A stretch of DNA of 64,000 nucleotides from CAZICM01 sp964537685 (GTDB lineage Bacteria > Myxococcota_A > Polyangia > Polyangiales > Polyangiaceae). This document shows positions 1 to 8,700 of the stretch, in pieces. A program made the position numbers and the translations under genes. The notes beneath the pieces were generated by a model. That model had not been told where the DNA came from. It ran no database searches and saw nothing but the letters and a program-made list of their open reading frames with translations. Position 1 is the first letter of the stretch, and each line of letters starts with the position of its first letter. The DNA is taken from the NCBI GenBank assembly GCA_964537685.1, contig CAZICM010000036.1:30676-94675 (forward strand), written 5' to 3'.

Positions 1-345
1 TGGCGTATCCAGAGAAGCTTCAAAGGCTTCCTTGAACGTGATGGATTGCCCATCAACGGTTGGCATGCGCCGCGCCACAAGAACATCGACATGCTCACTA
101 TTTTCCAGCACATAGCGCCCAAATTTCCGGGCCTCGTCGGGTGTCCTGTTTGGAATCATCTCAAAGGGCTCGCAAGCCTTGTTAAAGATCTCAATATCGT
201 CCATCTCGATCCAAAAATCGTAGTCCGATGTCATCACATTAATGCCATAGGCGAGGATCGCCCTCCGCCCAATCAGCAGCGCTCTCGCGCCGCTTCTCGC
301 AATGGATCGATAAAACTCCAGCTCATCGAAATATGTGCCTTCCAT
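1..345 (-). CDS. Nucleotidyltransferase-like protein, partial (C-terminus off the left edge)
   Basis: An uninterrupted minus-strand reading frame runs from an ATG at 343-345 out of the left edge, giving 115 codons with no stop. The protein starts MEGTYFDELEFYRSI and contains LLIGRRAILAYGI followed by SDYDFWIEMDD. That arrangement (a small hydrophobic segment with Gly, then S-D-Y-D-hydrophobic) resembles the active-site start of minimal nucleotidyltransferases of the DUF6036/MNT type found in toxin-antitoxin and antibiotic-modification proteins. The stop of the upstream VWA lipoprotein gene lies only 10 bases before this start, so the two are probably co-transcribed. The family call rests on the motif alone. 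That a real gene is present is fairly sure from the long open frame and the spacing. Confidence 0.6.
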   Translation of the reverse strand, partial: MEGTYFDELEFYRSIARSGARALLIGRRAILAYGINVMTSDYDFWIEMDDIEIFNKACEPFEMIPNRTPDEARKFGRYVLENSEHVDVLVARRMPTVDGQSITFKEAFEASLDTP

Positions 346-355
346 CTCTTTTCCC

Positions 356-1525
356 CTACTTCGCCACTTCGGTCGGACATCCGCTCACAATCTGAACCTG
401 CTTGATTTGACCATGTTTCAGCCGCTCGCATGCCATACCCATCAGCCTCACTGTCTTGCCCGGCATCCCCGCCGCCCATACCCATCCACTCATATCTCCA
501 TAAGGCAAGACCTGCCCGTCTAAATATACATTCGTTAATCCTGGGTCAGGCGGCGTATCCACCAATTCAAAATCACATGATACATATACGCTCGCTATGC
601 TGCCCAACACATCACCCAAATCGTTTAAATCGGCAATACTAAAATATTTGTTGTCCCCAATCTGCGCGCTCCCGCCCGCAAGCGCCATTTCATTCAAGAC
701 CTCCGCGTAGCTTTCGCTCCCAGGAATCCCTATCACATAGGTCTTAATCCCCGCATTCTTCAGGGTGCTCAAAATATCGATCGTATTGGCCTTGTCAATG
801 CACATCCCCGGCCCCGCAGGCCCTCCAGCTTCACAGCAATTCACGTTCCCTGTACAACCATCCAATTGCTCAATATTGGCAATGCATTCACTCGCCGGAC
901 ATTGAATCAATTCGTTGCAGTTGGGTCCGCCGTCCGTCGCCAGCAATACAATGGTTTTCCCTTGCAATTGAGTGAGTGTATCCAACAGCGACCACAAAGT
1001 CGCCGCCGTCGGTGTTCCTCCGCCGGGCTCAATATTCGTCCCCTTCTTCAAACTCAGCACCGTGGGGCCGTCCATGCCCGTGTACGCATCACCCGGCGAC
1101 AGCTTCATCACTTCCTTGCCAGGCGCGCATTGCTCCGCGGGACTCACTCCATAAGGAAAAACCGCCGCGCCCACGTTGATCAGCGCGCCCAGCCCCCGCA
1201 CCAAATTCAACGCCGCTTCGCGAACCGCGCTGTACCGGCTGCCTCCCTGAGGCGTGCTCTCCGACATGCTGCCCGATGCATCGAGCACAAAATACAGGTT
1301 GGGCGCGTCGCTAATCACCTGATGCAGTTGATTGCCGCATAGTCCGCCCGCATCGAGATCGGGAGGCGCCGATGCATCGCCCACATCGAAGCCTTGTCCG
1401 CCCGCGCCGCCCGCACCTGCCGAATAACTCGCTGGAACGCCCGTTAATGGCGCCCGCTCTGAACATGAAAAGATGGAGCAGGCCAAGGTCGCACACGCGG
1501 CCGCAATCGCTATCCAACGGCTCAT
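356..1525 (-). CDS. von Willebrand factor A (VWA) domain lipoprotein
   Basis: This is a 389-residue secreted protein with an N-terminal hydrophobic segment and cysteines around ACSIFSCSE, which suit a lipoprotein signal. A Gly/Ala-rich linker follows (SAGAGGAGGQGFDVG). The VWA domain begins near residue 75 with NLYFVLDASGSMSES, a complete MIDAS motif (DxSxS), and continues with IVLLATDGGPNC, which supplies the later MIDAS aspartate. Several Cys pairs in the middle (CNELIQCPASEC, CTGNVNCC) suggest disulfides. The C-terminal part, after residue 310, contains a conserved-looking VYLDGQVLPYGDMSGW block. VWA domains bind metal-dependent ligands, but the partner is unknown. The gene sits 10 bases upstream of the partial nucleotidyltransferase gene and 20 bases downstream of alr. 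Confidence 0.85.
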   Translation of the reverse strand: MSRWIAIAAACATLACSIFSCSERAPLTGVPASYSAGAGGAGGQGFDVGDASAPPDLDAGGLCGNQLHQVISDAPNLYFVLDASGSMSESTPQGGSRYSAVREAALNLVRGLGALINVGAAVFPYGVSPAEQCAPGKEVMKLSPGDAYTGMDGPTVLSLKKGTNIEPGGGTPTAATLWSLLDTLTQLQGKTIVLLATDGGPNCNELIQCPASECIANIEQLDGCTGNVNCCEAGGPAGPGMCIDKANTIDILSTLKNAGIKTYVIGIPGSESYAEVLNEMALAGGSAQIGDNKYFSIADLNDLGDVLGSIASVYVSCDFELVDTPPDPGLTNVYLDGQVLPYGDMSGWVWAAGMPGKTVRLMGMACERLKHGQIKQVQIVSGCPTEVAK

Positions 1526-1545
1526 AGAAAGCCAAAGCTATACGC

Positions 1546-2853
1546 TCAAGGCTCGCGATAAAAGCGCGGCACCCGCCGCGAGATGCTCGTCAAGACTTCC
1601 CAGGCAATGGTGTCCGCGTGCGCCGCGACTTCATTCACGCTGATGACGTCCTTGCCCAGCGGGCCTTCTTGAGGACCTAGAAATACAGCCTCGTCCCCAA
1701 GCCTCGCCCCGGCGATGTCGGTTACGTCGATCATCGTTAAATCCATCGATACCGTGCCCACAATCGGCGCCCGCTTCCCCCGCACCAGCGCGTGGCCCAC
1801 ATTCGACAGCTTGCGCGAAAGCCCATCCGCATAGCCCATCGGCACCGTCGCAATCACACTCGTCCGCGCCGTCTGAAAGGTATGCCCGTATCCAATGCGC
1901 GCTCCCGCTTCCAAGGTGCGCATCGCCACAATCTCGCTTCTTACCCGCATCACCGGCCGAAGCTCGTTCGCCAAAGGCAAATCGGCCGCCGTCGGGCTCA
2001 CTCCAAAGAGCGCCACACCCGGCCTTACCCGCTCCAATTGAGTCTCCGGCGCCCGGAACAGCGCCGCGCTATTTGCCGCATGCCTGAATTTAGGCGCGAG
2101 CCCAAGCGAACGAACCCGCCGCTCCAATTCCGCAAAGAGCCGCATCTGCTCGTGGGTCGCCGATAAATCCAAAGCATCCGCGCAGGCAAAATGCGTCATC
2201 AGCCCTTCCAGCGACACCTCGCGGAATTGCATAAAAGCCGACAGCATCGCCGATAGCTCGCGGGGCGACGTGCCCAGCCTGCCCATCCCCGTATCCACCT
2301 TCCAGTGCACCGGCATCGGAGGACGGTTCTCGAGACGCGCAAGCCTTGCCATCCGCTCGACTTGGCCAGGGTCGTACACCACCGGAATCAAATCGTTGGC
2401 GATCATCTCCAACAGACCGTCGAGCTGCCGCCCGTAATAGCCGCCCATCACCAAAATCGGAATGCGTATACCCGCCGCGCGCAGCTCCACGCCCTCTTCC
2501 AAGAGAGCCACGCACAAACCGGCAATCCCCGCCCGCTCCAGCGTCCGCGCCACCGCAGGCGCCCCATGCCCATAGGCATCGGCCTTCAGCACACCCCACA
2601 CTTCAGCCGTCTTTCCCGTCTGAGAATCCGGCCCGAGCGCCCGCTCGATCACCCTTAAATTGTGGCGCAAATTCGCCAAATTCACCTCGGCGCGCGTAGG
2701 CCGCACAGCATCGGCCGGCGCGGCGCGCCTGGGTTTCTGCACCCTCACATTGGAATGCGAATCGAGAGGCGGCTCGGTGCCGCCCGCATCGGCTTTTGAA
2801 GCCTTTGAATCAGAGGTGCGCTCGGGTGAAGCTGAGTCGGGCACAGAGATCAT
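1546..2853 (-). CDS. alr: Alanine racemase
   Basis: The 435-residue protein is a PLP-dependent, fold-type III enzyme that interconverts L- and D-alanine for peptidoglycan synthesis. Residues 1 to about 50 form a polar, Pro/Ser-rich extension not usual in the family. The catalytic domain follows, with RAEVNLANLRHNLRVI and then VWGVLKADAYGHGA, which holds the PLP lysine. The second catalytic base is the Tyr in ARIGYGHTF. The VSMDLTMIDVTD block near the C-terminus is also typical. The ATG at 2853 has a GGAG ribosome-binding site 6 bases upstream, which supports the long form, although the family domain alone would start near residue 50. It shares a run of close minus-strand genes with the VWA lipoprotein. 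Confidence 0.95.
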   Translation of the reverse strand: MISVPDSASPERTSDSKASKADAGGTEPPLDSHSNVRVQKPRRAAPADAVRPTRAEVNLANLRHNLRVIERALGPDSQTGKTAEVWGVLKADAYGHGAPAVARTLERAGIAGLCVALLEEGVELRAAGIRIPILVMGGYYGRQLDGLLEMIANDLIPVVYDPGQVERMARLARLENRPPMPVHWKVDTGMGRLGTSPRELSAMLSAFMQFREVSLEGLMTHFACADALDLSATHEQMRLFAELERRVRSLGLAPKFRHAANSAALFRAPETQLERVRPGVALFGVSPTAADLPLANELRPVMRVRSEIVAMRTLEAGARIGYGHTFQTARTSVIATVPMGYADGLSRKLSNVGHALVRGKRAPIVGTVSMDLTMIDVTDIAGARLGDEAVFLGPQEGPLGKDVISVNEVAAHADTIAWEVLTSISRRVPRFYREP

Positions 2854-2897
2854 GCGGGCTCCAGGGGCTGGACATTAAGCCCAGAACGCGAGCCGCT

Positions 2898-3473
2898 TCA
2901 AAAACATTTCTTTGCGCAGCGCTTGTACTGACCATCGCAGGCCATCGAACAGCCATGCGTGGCACAGGCCCGTAGACAGGCTTTCCATGTCGAAGCGCAG
3001 GCGTCCGTGCACTCGGTGCCCGGAGGCAGCGCGCGGGTATCATCCGCATCGGCCGCGCCCGCGTCTTCATCGTCACCCGGATTATCCGGCGACGATCCGC
3101 TTCCCGCATCCTGCACTTGGCTAAGCGTCATCGGCGGCGGCGCAAGCACACTCGTCGGCTCGGGCACGGCCCCCTTGGGCTGCCGCTCAAAGCCCAAATC
3201 GCCCTCGTCGAAATTGCTGGAACCGCTTAACTGCCGCACCCTCAGCTTCGCGTAATCGATACGGTCGCGCGTCTGGCCAAAGGCATAAAACTTCGTCCAT
3301 TCATCCCAGCACGCCCTGCGCACCATGGGCTTGGTATTGGGATTTTGATCGAGCGCCATACAATGCTCGAAACGCACATCGCCTTCATACACAGCCCCCA
3401 AGCCGGCCCCGCATGCGCTCCCAATCGACACCAAGAAAGCACAAGCGGCGATCGCCCAAGCTTTGGAAGGCAT
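2898..3473 (-). CDS. Cysteine-rich secreted protein or lipoprotein of unknown function
   Basis: The protein begins MPSKAWAIAACAFLVSIGSACGAG, a signal sequence ending in a lipobox-like GSAC, so lipidation at that cysteine is likely. The mature part has an acidic middle (PDNPGDDEDAGAADADD) and a C-terminal Cys-rich tail with about eight cysteines in pairs (CTDACASTWKACLRAC, then CSMACDGQYKRCAKKCF), probably disulfide-bonded. The frame also stays open upstream to a TTG at 3509. The ATG at 3473 was chosen because it places the hydrophobic segment at the N-terminus. Small Cys-rich tails of this kind are frequent in myxobacterial lipoproteins. No function can be assigned. Confidence 0.75.
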   Translation of the reverse strand: MPSKAWAIAACAFLVSIGSACGAGLGAVYEGDVRFEHCMALDQNPNTKPMVRRACWDEWTKFYAFGQTRDRIDYAKLRVRQLSGSSNFDEGDLGFERQPKGAVPEPTSVLAPPPMTLSQVQDAGSGSSPDNPGDDEDAGAADADDTRALPPGTECTDACASTWKACLRACATHGCSMACDGQYKRCAKKCF

Positions 3474-3576
3474 TCGTGCGCGGCGCGTTTGGAGAGCTTG
3501 CACTTTCAACGATGATGCCGTAGTTTCCCGCGCCCGTCACATCTTTAACCCGTCACATTTCACAGGGAGCGCGCCA

Positions 3577-3693
3577 ATGTTCCTCATGCTTTCGAAGAAG
3601 TCCCGGAAACTAAATCGCAGCAAGACCGCCAAGTTCCGCGCGAAGCTCAAGGCCAAGAACAAGGCCCGCCGGAACCGCATCTATCAGCGCTAA
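3577..3693 (+). CDS. Small very basic protein, 38 residues
   Basis: The start ATG at 3577 follows an ACAGGGAG ribosome-binding site by 6-8 bases. The product MFLMLSKKSRKLNRSKTAK... is almost half Lys and Arg (for example FRAKLKAKNKARRNR) and ends at 3693. A strong hairpin terminator follows at 3731, so this is a transcription unit of its own. A short Lys/Arg-only composition suggests a nucleic-acid-binding peptide, such as an rRNA- or DNA-associated protein. The frame is open further upstream to 3463, but the ribosome-binding site and the composition change favour 3577. The family is not recognised; the identification as a gene rests on start site, composition and terminator. Confidence 0.7.
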   Translation: MFLMLSKKSRKLNRSKTAKFRAKLKAKNKARRNRIYQR

Positions 3694-3730
3694 AACAAGC
3701 AAAACGTTCAGCGCTAAATATCAAAATATC

Positions 3731-3768
3731 AAAAAGCCGCCTTCTCCCAAGAGAAAGCGGCTTTTTTC
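3731..3768. terminator. Bidirectional intrinsic terminator
   Basis: AAAAGCCGC and GCGGCTTTT form a 9-bp stem around a short loop, flanked by A-runs on one side and a T-run on the other. It lies between the convergent small basic gene and mglA, so it can stop transcription from both. Confidence 0.85.
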
Positions 3769-3791
3769 ATGCCGTCTGTAGACCTGACAGC

Positions 3792-4382
3792 TTAAGGCCC
3801 GCTCTTGCGCAGCTCGGTCAGCACCAGCTTCGCCACAGCCTTCAGCGTATCGAACACACCCACGCCCGTACGCGCAATCCCTTCGAAATCGGGCACGGCC
3901 GCCGGATTGAGCAACTGCCGAAGCTCCTCCACCGAAGCAATCTCCGGCAGATCCCGCTTGTTGTACTGAATCACAAAAGGAATGCGATCGAGCACATAAC
4001 CCTGCTCCGACAAATTCGTCCGCAGATTCTCGATCGACTCCTGATTGGCCTCGATACGCCCGATCTGCGAATCGGCCACGAACACAACGCCATCCACACC
4101 CTTCAGAATCAGCTTGCGGCTCGCGTCGTAGAACACCTGCCCCGGCACCGTATACAGATGAAACCGCGTCTTAAACCCGCGGATTTCACCCAAAGCCAGA
4201 GGAAGAAAATCGAAAAAGAGCGTGCGGTCCGTCTCCGTCGCGAGCGAAATCATCTTGCCTTTCGCTTCCGGATTCGTGCGCTCGTAGATGTACTGCAGGT
4301 TCGTCGTCTTGCCGCACAAACCAGGGCCGTAATAGACGATTTTGCAGTTGATCTCGCGCGCCATGTAATTGATGAAACTCAT
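3792..4382 (-). CDS. mglA: MglA, Ras-like GTPase of the motility polarity switch
   Basis: The 196-residue small GTPase has the P-loop YYGPGLCGKTTNLQYIY near residue 20, a TVPGQ sequence in place of the usual DxxG G3 motif (residues about 78-82), and the guanine-specificity motif NKRDLP. The P-loop cysteine and TVPGQ are hallmarks of MglA, the switch that sits at the leading cell pole in Myxococcus xanthus and recruits the gliding and type IV pilus machineries when GTP-bound. The length matches the family. Translation starts at 4382, with GGAG 8 bases upstream. It lies 11 bases after its GTPase-activating partner mglB, in the same operon order as in other Myxococcota. Confidence is very high. 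Confidence 0.96.
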   Translation of the reverse strand: MSFINYMAREINCKIVYYGPGLCGKTTNLQYIYERTNPEAKGKMISLATETDRTLFFDFLPLALGEIRGFKTRFHLYTVPGQVFYDASRKLILKGVDGVVFVADSQIGRIEANQESIENLRTNLSEQGYVLDRIPFVIQYNKRDLPEIASVEELRQLLNPAAVPDFEGIARTGVGVFDTLKAVAKLVLTELRKSGP

Positions 4383-4393
4383 TGCGCGCGCTC

Positions 4394-4885
4394 CTAATCG
4401 TTAAAGAGGTTGTTGATGTCGTCGTCGGTAATGTCTGGGAACGGCGACTCCAGACCGGGCTCGGACACTTTCTTCAGCAGCATCTCAAAGATGTGGTTTA
4501 GCTCTTCGCTGGCTCTTTTCACGCGGAGACGCACAAGGCCCAGGCTCGACTTCGAATCGAAAATCACAACGAGGATGACGCGGTTGCCAACGAGCTGAAT
4601 ATGAATGTTCGCCCGTTCGCCTTCGTGAAACTGCGTCGTAAACTCGTTTTCCTTGAGGATTTTCGCGATTCCGCCCGTGGCCGCGATATTGCCCGCCGTA
4701 AGCGATGCAAGCGAAGTCGTGTCCAAATCGCTCACATCACCGGCCGCAGCGATCAACTGCCCGTTTTTATCGACAATGAAGACAACTTTCGCATTGGCAT
4801 CTTTGACGAGGCGGTTCACCACTTCTTGGATTTGGTTGAACTCCTCCTCGTACATCACCATTTGAGGATTGGGATTACCGGCCAT
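4394..4885 (-). CDS. mglB: MglB, roadblock/LC7 GTPase-activating protein for MglA
   Basis: The 163-residue product starts MAGNPNPQMVMYEEEF and has a roadblock/LC7 fold: KVVFIVDKNGQLIAAAGDVSDLDTTSLASL, then an N-terminal-to-strand block NIAATGGIAKIL, then VILVVIFDSKSSLGLVRLRV. MglB dimers act as the GTPase-activating protein of MglA at the lagging pole. The frame is open upstream to 5107, but the ATG at 4885 is preceded by GGAGG with 4 bases spacing, and the resulting size equals that of known MglB. The extra upstream residues (Arg/Cys-rich) do not look like family sequence. mglA follows 11 bases downstream. Confidence 0.95.
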   Translation of the reverse strand: MAGNPNPQMVMYEEEFNQIQEVVNRLVKDANAKVVFIVDKNGQLIAAAGDVSDLDTTSLASLTAGNIAATGGIAKILKENEFTTQFHEGERANIHIQLVGNRVILVVIFDSKSSLGLVRLRVKRASEELNHIFEMLLKKVSEPGLESPFPDITDDDINNLFND

Positions 4886-5134
4886 CTTTCCTCCGCCAGC
4901 GCAGTGCCTTGTTTCGATGGATGCGATGTGGCGCGATGAGCTTTTGTGCGCAGTGCTGGAGAGGTTGTCCTCTTCCCTGCGGCTGCACATGTAATGGTCG
5001 CGCCGCCCTTCACGAGAGACTCGTAAAAAAGGGGCGCCGCGAATACACCTTGTTTCTATCCGAAGCGGGCGCCCTAGAGCAAGGCGCGAGCGAGACATGC
5101 CGATCATTTCCGGCTAGGCTCGCGCCCAGACCGC

Positions 5135-5722
5135 ATGGGGATATTTTTAGTTTTTCTGGTGCCGATCGCCCTGGGCTTTGGCTTGATTCTGCTAATCGCC
5201 CGCTATTCCCCCAATGTTCCCCGCACCGCGCCCTTAAAACCCGGGCAGCTTTTGGATGACCGGCCCGAGATCACGCCCGACGAATTCGTCGACCTCATCA
5301 ACGATTTGCTCAAAGCCCTTGGCCTGGAGACGGTTTTTTCTTCAGCAGGCACGGGCGGCATTGTGGACGTGACCGCGCGCGATCCCCGGCCTGTCACGGG
5401 AGGGCGGATTTTATTTCATGCAACGCCCGTCCTGGGAGCGCAGGTCGACGCGGTCGATGTGCTTGGTTTTGCGGAAAGCGTGCGCGGCGATATGGGCGCA
5501 CTGAAGGGAATTTACATCGCGCTCGCGGGCTTCACCGAAGAGGCCCACGCGGGCATACGCTCGAGCCCGGCGCCCGTCGATTTGGTGGACGGCGCAAAAC
5601 TGTTTGAGCTCATACGAGAACACCTGCCTGGCCGCGCAGAAGAACTCCAAGCCTACCGGGGCTTCGATCGCGTGGCATCGCGGCACGCGCGCGCGGGACG
5701 CGAAGAGGAGCGTTTGGCATGA
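5135..5722 (+). CDS. Membrane-anchored protein with a degenerate restriction-endonuclease-like (Mrr) domain
   Basis: The 195-residue protein starts with a transmembrane segment (MGIFLVFLVPIALGFGLILL). A globular part of about residues 45-165 resembles Mrr_cat/PD-(D/E)XK-like domains: TPDEFVDLINDLLKALGLE, GGIVDVTARDPRPVTGGRIL, then a late VDLVDGAKLFELI, which is the typical last motif of Mrr-type nucleases. The expected catalytic Lys of the ExK/QxK strand is not seen (the strand reads RILFHATPV), so nuclease activity is doubtful. The final ATGA overlaps the start of the next gene, which implies translational coupling with the DUF3857 protein. The domain call is by motif order only. Confidence 0.65.
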   Translation: MGIFLVFLVPIALGFGLILLIARYSPNVPRTAPLKPGQLLDDRPEITPDEFVDLINDLLKALGLETVFSSAGTGGIVDVTARDPRPVTGGRILFHATPVLGAQVDAVDVLGFAESVRGDMGALKGIYIALAGFTEEAHAGIRSSPAPVDLVDGAKLFELIREHLPGRAEELQAYRGFDRVASRHARAGREEERLA

Positions 5723-8700
5723 ACAGGCGGAAGCTCGCGGCCATCGTGCCGTTTGGAATTCTTCTGGGCCTCGCGCCTTCCTTTGCGCAGGCCGACGGCG
5801 GCGCCATCCACGCCGATGTCGAACGCGCCATTTCAGCGCTCAAACAAGCCAAAGGCCCCGAAGCCTACGCGGCCCTCCGCGAAGTGTGGCGCACCTGGGA
5901 TCGGGGCAATCCCCAGCATGTCGAAGAAGCCATCGCGGCCTACGCGCAAGATCCCAAAACCGAAGCGCCGCTTAAGGTTTACGCCGAACTTTTACAAGCC
6001 TACGCGCGCCGCCGCAGAGGCGATTTGGAAGGCGCCGTCACCCACATTCAGCGCCTTGGATTTGTGCATCAGTGGCTTACGGCCGGCCCATTTGAAAACG
6101 AAAACAAATCGGGCTTTACCCAAGCCTATGCGCCCGAACAAGAGCTCGGCGAACCCATCAGCGCCTCGCGCACCTACGACGGAAAAGAACGCGCCGTGCG
6201 ATGGAGGCTCCCTCCCCAGGCGCCCGTCTTTGGATGGTTCGATTTCGGCGAATCGATAAGGCCGCGCGAAAATATCTGCGCCTACGCATCGACGTACATC
6301 AAGGCCAAGGATGCCTCGGCCCCTCCCCGGCCCATCAGCATTTGGGCCGGCGCATCGGGCGCCTACAAAGTCTTTTGGAACGAAAAGAGCGTGCTCGAGG
6401 ACAGCGGATACCGAAGCCTCGATATCGATCGCAGCGTCACCGTTCAAACCCTGCTTCCCGGCCCCAACCGGCTCACCATCAAAGTCTGCGGAACAGGCGA
6501 TGCGCCTAAGTTTTCGCTGCGCCTGGGCGATGCATCGGGCGCCCCCGCAGAGGGCCTCGTGGTGGATGCCGCTTTTGATGTGCAGACCCAGCGCCCGGCC
6601 GGCTTTAAAGCTCCGGCGCCCGTTCAAAGCAAAGTGCAGGGGCCTCTCCAAGCCTTTGAAACAGCCATCGCCGGCAAAAATCCGCCCCCCAGCGCGCTCG
6701 AAGGCTTTGCCCGCTATCTCGCCGTGACCGGAGGCGATTCCGATACGGAACACAAAGGCCGCGACCTCGCCCGGAGAGCCGCCGAAGCCGAGCCAACGGT
6801 AGCCCGCCTGCTGCTCGCGGGAGAACTCGCCGAAGACCGCAACCAACAGAGCGAATGGGTCGAAAAAGCCTCCGAAAAAGCCTCGCCCAGCGATCTCAAT
6901 GTCCTTCTGGCCAAGGCCCGCCTCGCCGCCACATCCGTCAACTTCCGCGATGCCGTGCCGATCTTTCAGCAGATCCTCGCCGTCGAACCCGATCACACCG
7001 GCGCCACGCTGGGCCTGGTCGATCTCTATATCGAAGCGGGCCTATCGCGCATGGCCATGGCATCGCTTGAAAAATCCCTCGCTCAAAATCCCTACAGCGT
7101 GGCCCTGCTCCGCGCCTACAGCGAACGGCTGCGCACCCTGGGCCGCGACACCGACGCCTCGGAAGTGGAAGCCCGCTATGCCGCGCTTCGCTTCGACGAC
7201 TCGAGCTTTTTAAGTTCCATGGTCGATTTGGCCGTCGCCCGCAGGGATACGCCCGGCGCCGAACGCTGGCTCGAACGCTTTATGCGCGGCGAATCCGATT
7301 CATCGTGGTCGAGGGTCGTCGCGGCCCGCACCTACCGGGCGCTCGGCCAGAAAGACCGGGCATTGGCCACCTACAAACAAGCCCTGGCGATGGCGCCCGA
7401 AGACATCGGCACCCTGCGCGCCCTATCGGACTTGTACGGCGAAGAAGGCAAGCGCGAAGAACAGCTTAAACTCCTGCGCCAAATCCTCACGCTCAGCCCC
7501 CAAGAAAAAGACGTACGCGAATACGTCGAGCATATCGAACCGCCCAAACCCCGCGCCGACGAAGCCTATGCCTGGGCGCCCGAACGCTTCTTGCCCCTAT
7601 CCAAAGTGCCTCAAAAAGAAGGCTATCCCCGCCAAACCCTGCGCGACCTCAACGTCACCACCGTCTTTGAAAACGGCCTGTCATCGAGCTTCCGGCAAAT
7701 CGTCTTTCAGCCCCTCTCGGACGAAGGCGCGGCGCAGGCCCGCCAGTACCCGATATCGTTTCAAGGCGACCGGCAAATCGTCACCCTGCGCGCGGCCAAA
7801 GTGTACCGGGGAGGCTCGCTCAGCCGCGTCGATGAAGCCGTCGAGAGCGGCGAAACAGGCGCCAACAATCCGGCCCTCGCCATGTACAGCTCTCAGCGCA
7901 CCTTTTATGTCACCTTTCCCCGTTTATCGGCAGGCGATGTCGTCGAGCTTAGGCTGCGCGTAGAAGACGTATCTCCCCGCAATGAAATTGCCGACTATTA
8001 CGGCGAGATTGAGTACATGCAGAGCGACGAGCCCCTGGCCAACCGCGAATATGTACTGATTACCCCCAAAAAGAAGAATTTTCATATATACGCCTCGCCC
8101 CTCCCCGGCCTTGTGCGTGAAACCAAGGAAGAAGGGGACCAGCGTATTTTCCGTTTTAGCGCGGCCAGCGTTCCCCCTCTTGGTCCTGAGCCCGCGATGC
8201 CTCCCTGGCCCAGTGTGTTGGCTCAGGTTCATGTCTCCACCTTTGACACCTGGGATGAAGTGGGCGCTTGGTACTGGGGCCTTTCCAAGGAAAAGCTGGA
8301 TGTCGACGATGAAGTTCGGGCCAAGGTAAAAGAGATCACCAAAGGCTTGAAGACCGAGCGGGAAAAAATCAAAGCGGTTTATAATTACGTCACCCGGCTC
8401 CGCTATGTGGCGCTGGAATTTGGAATTGAAGGCATACGGCCCCGGCGCTGCGCGCTGACGATGGCGAGAGGCTGGGGAGATTGCAAAGACAAGGCGACGG
8501 TCATTGTAACGATGCTTCGAGAGCTGGGCATCCCCGCCACCTTGGTATTGGTACGCACGGGCATGCGGGGAGATATCGAAAGCAAACCCGCGAGCCTAGC
8601 GCCCTTCGATCATGCCATTGCCTATGTTCCCTCCCAGGATCTCTATTTAGATGGGACAGCCGAACACACAGGCATCGACGAACTCCCTCTCTTTGATCGG

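Noticed and set aside
4886..5107. Longer N-terminus for MglB
   Set aside because: Not family-like; a perfect GGAGG precedes the ATG at 4885.
5992..6996. A 334-codon minus-strand frame opposite the DUF3857 gene
   Set aside because: It lies wholly inside the better supported plus-strand gene; its Gly/Ala/Arg composition is what high-GC third positions produce on the antisense strand.
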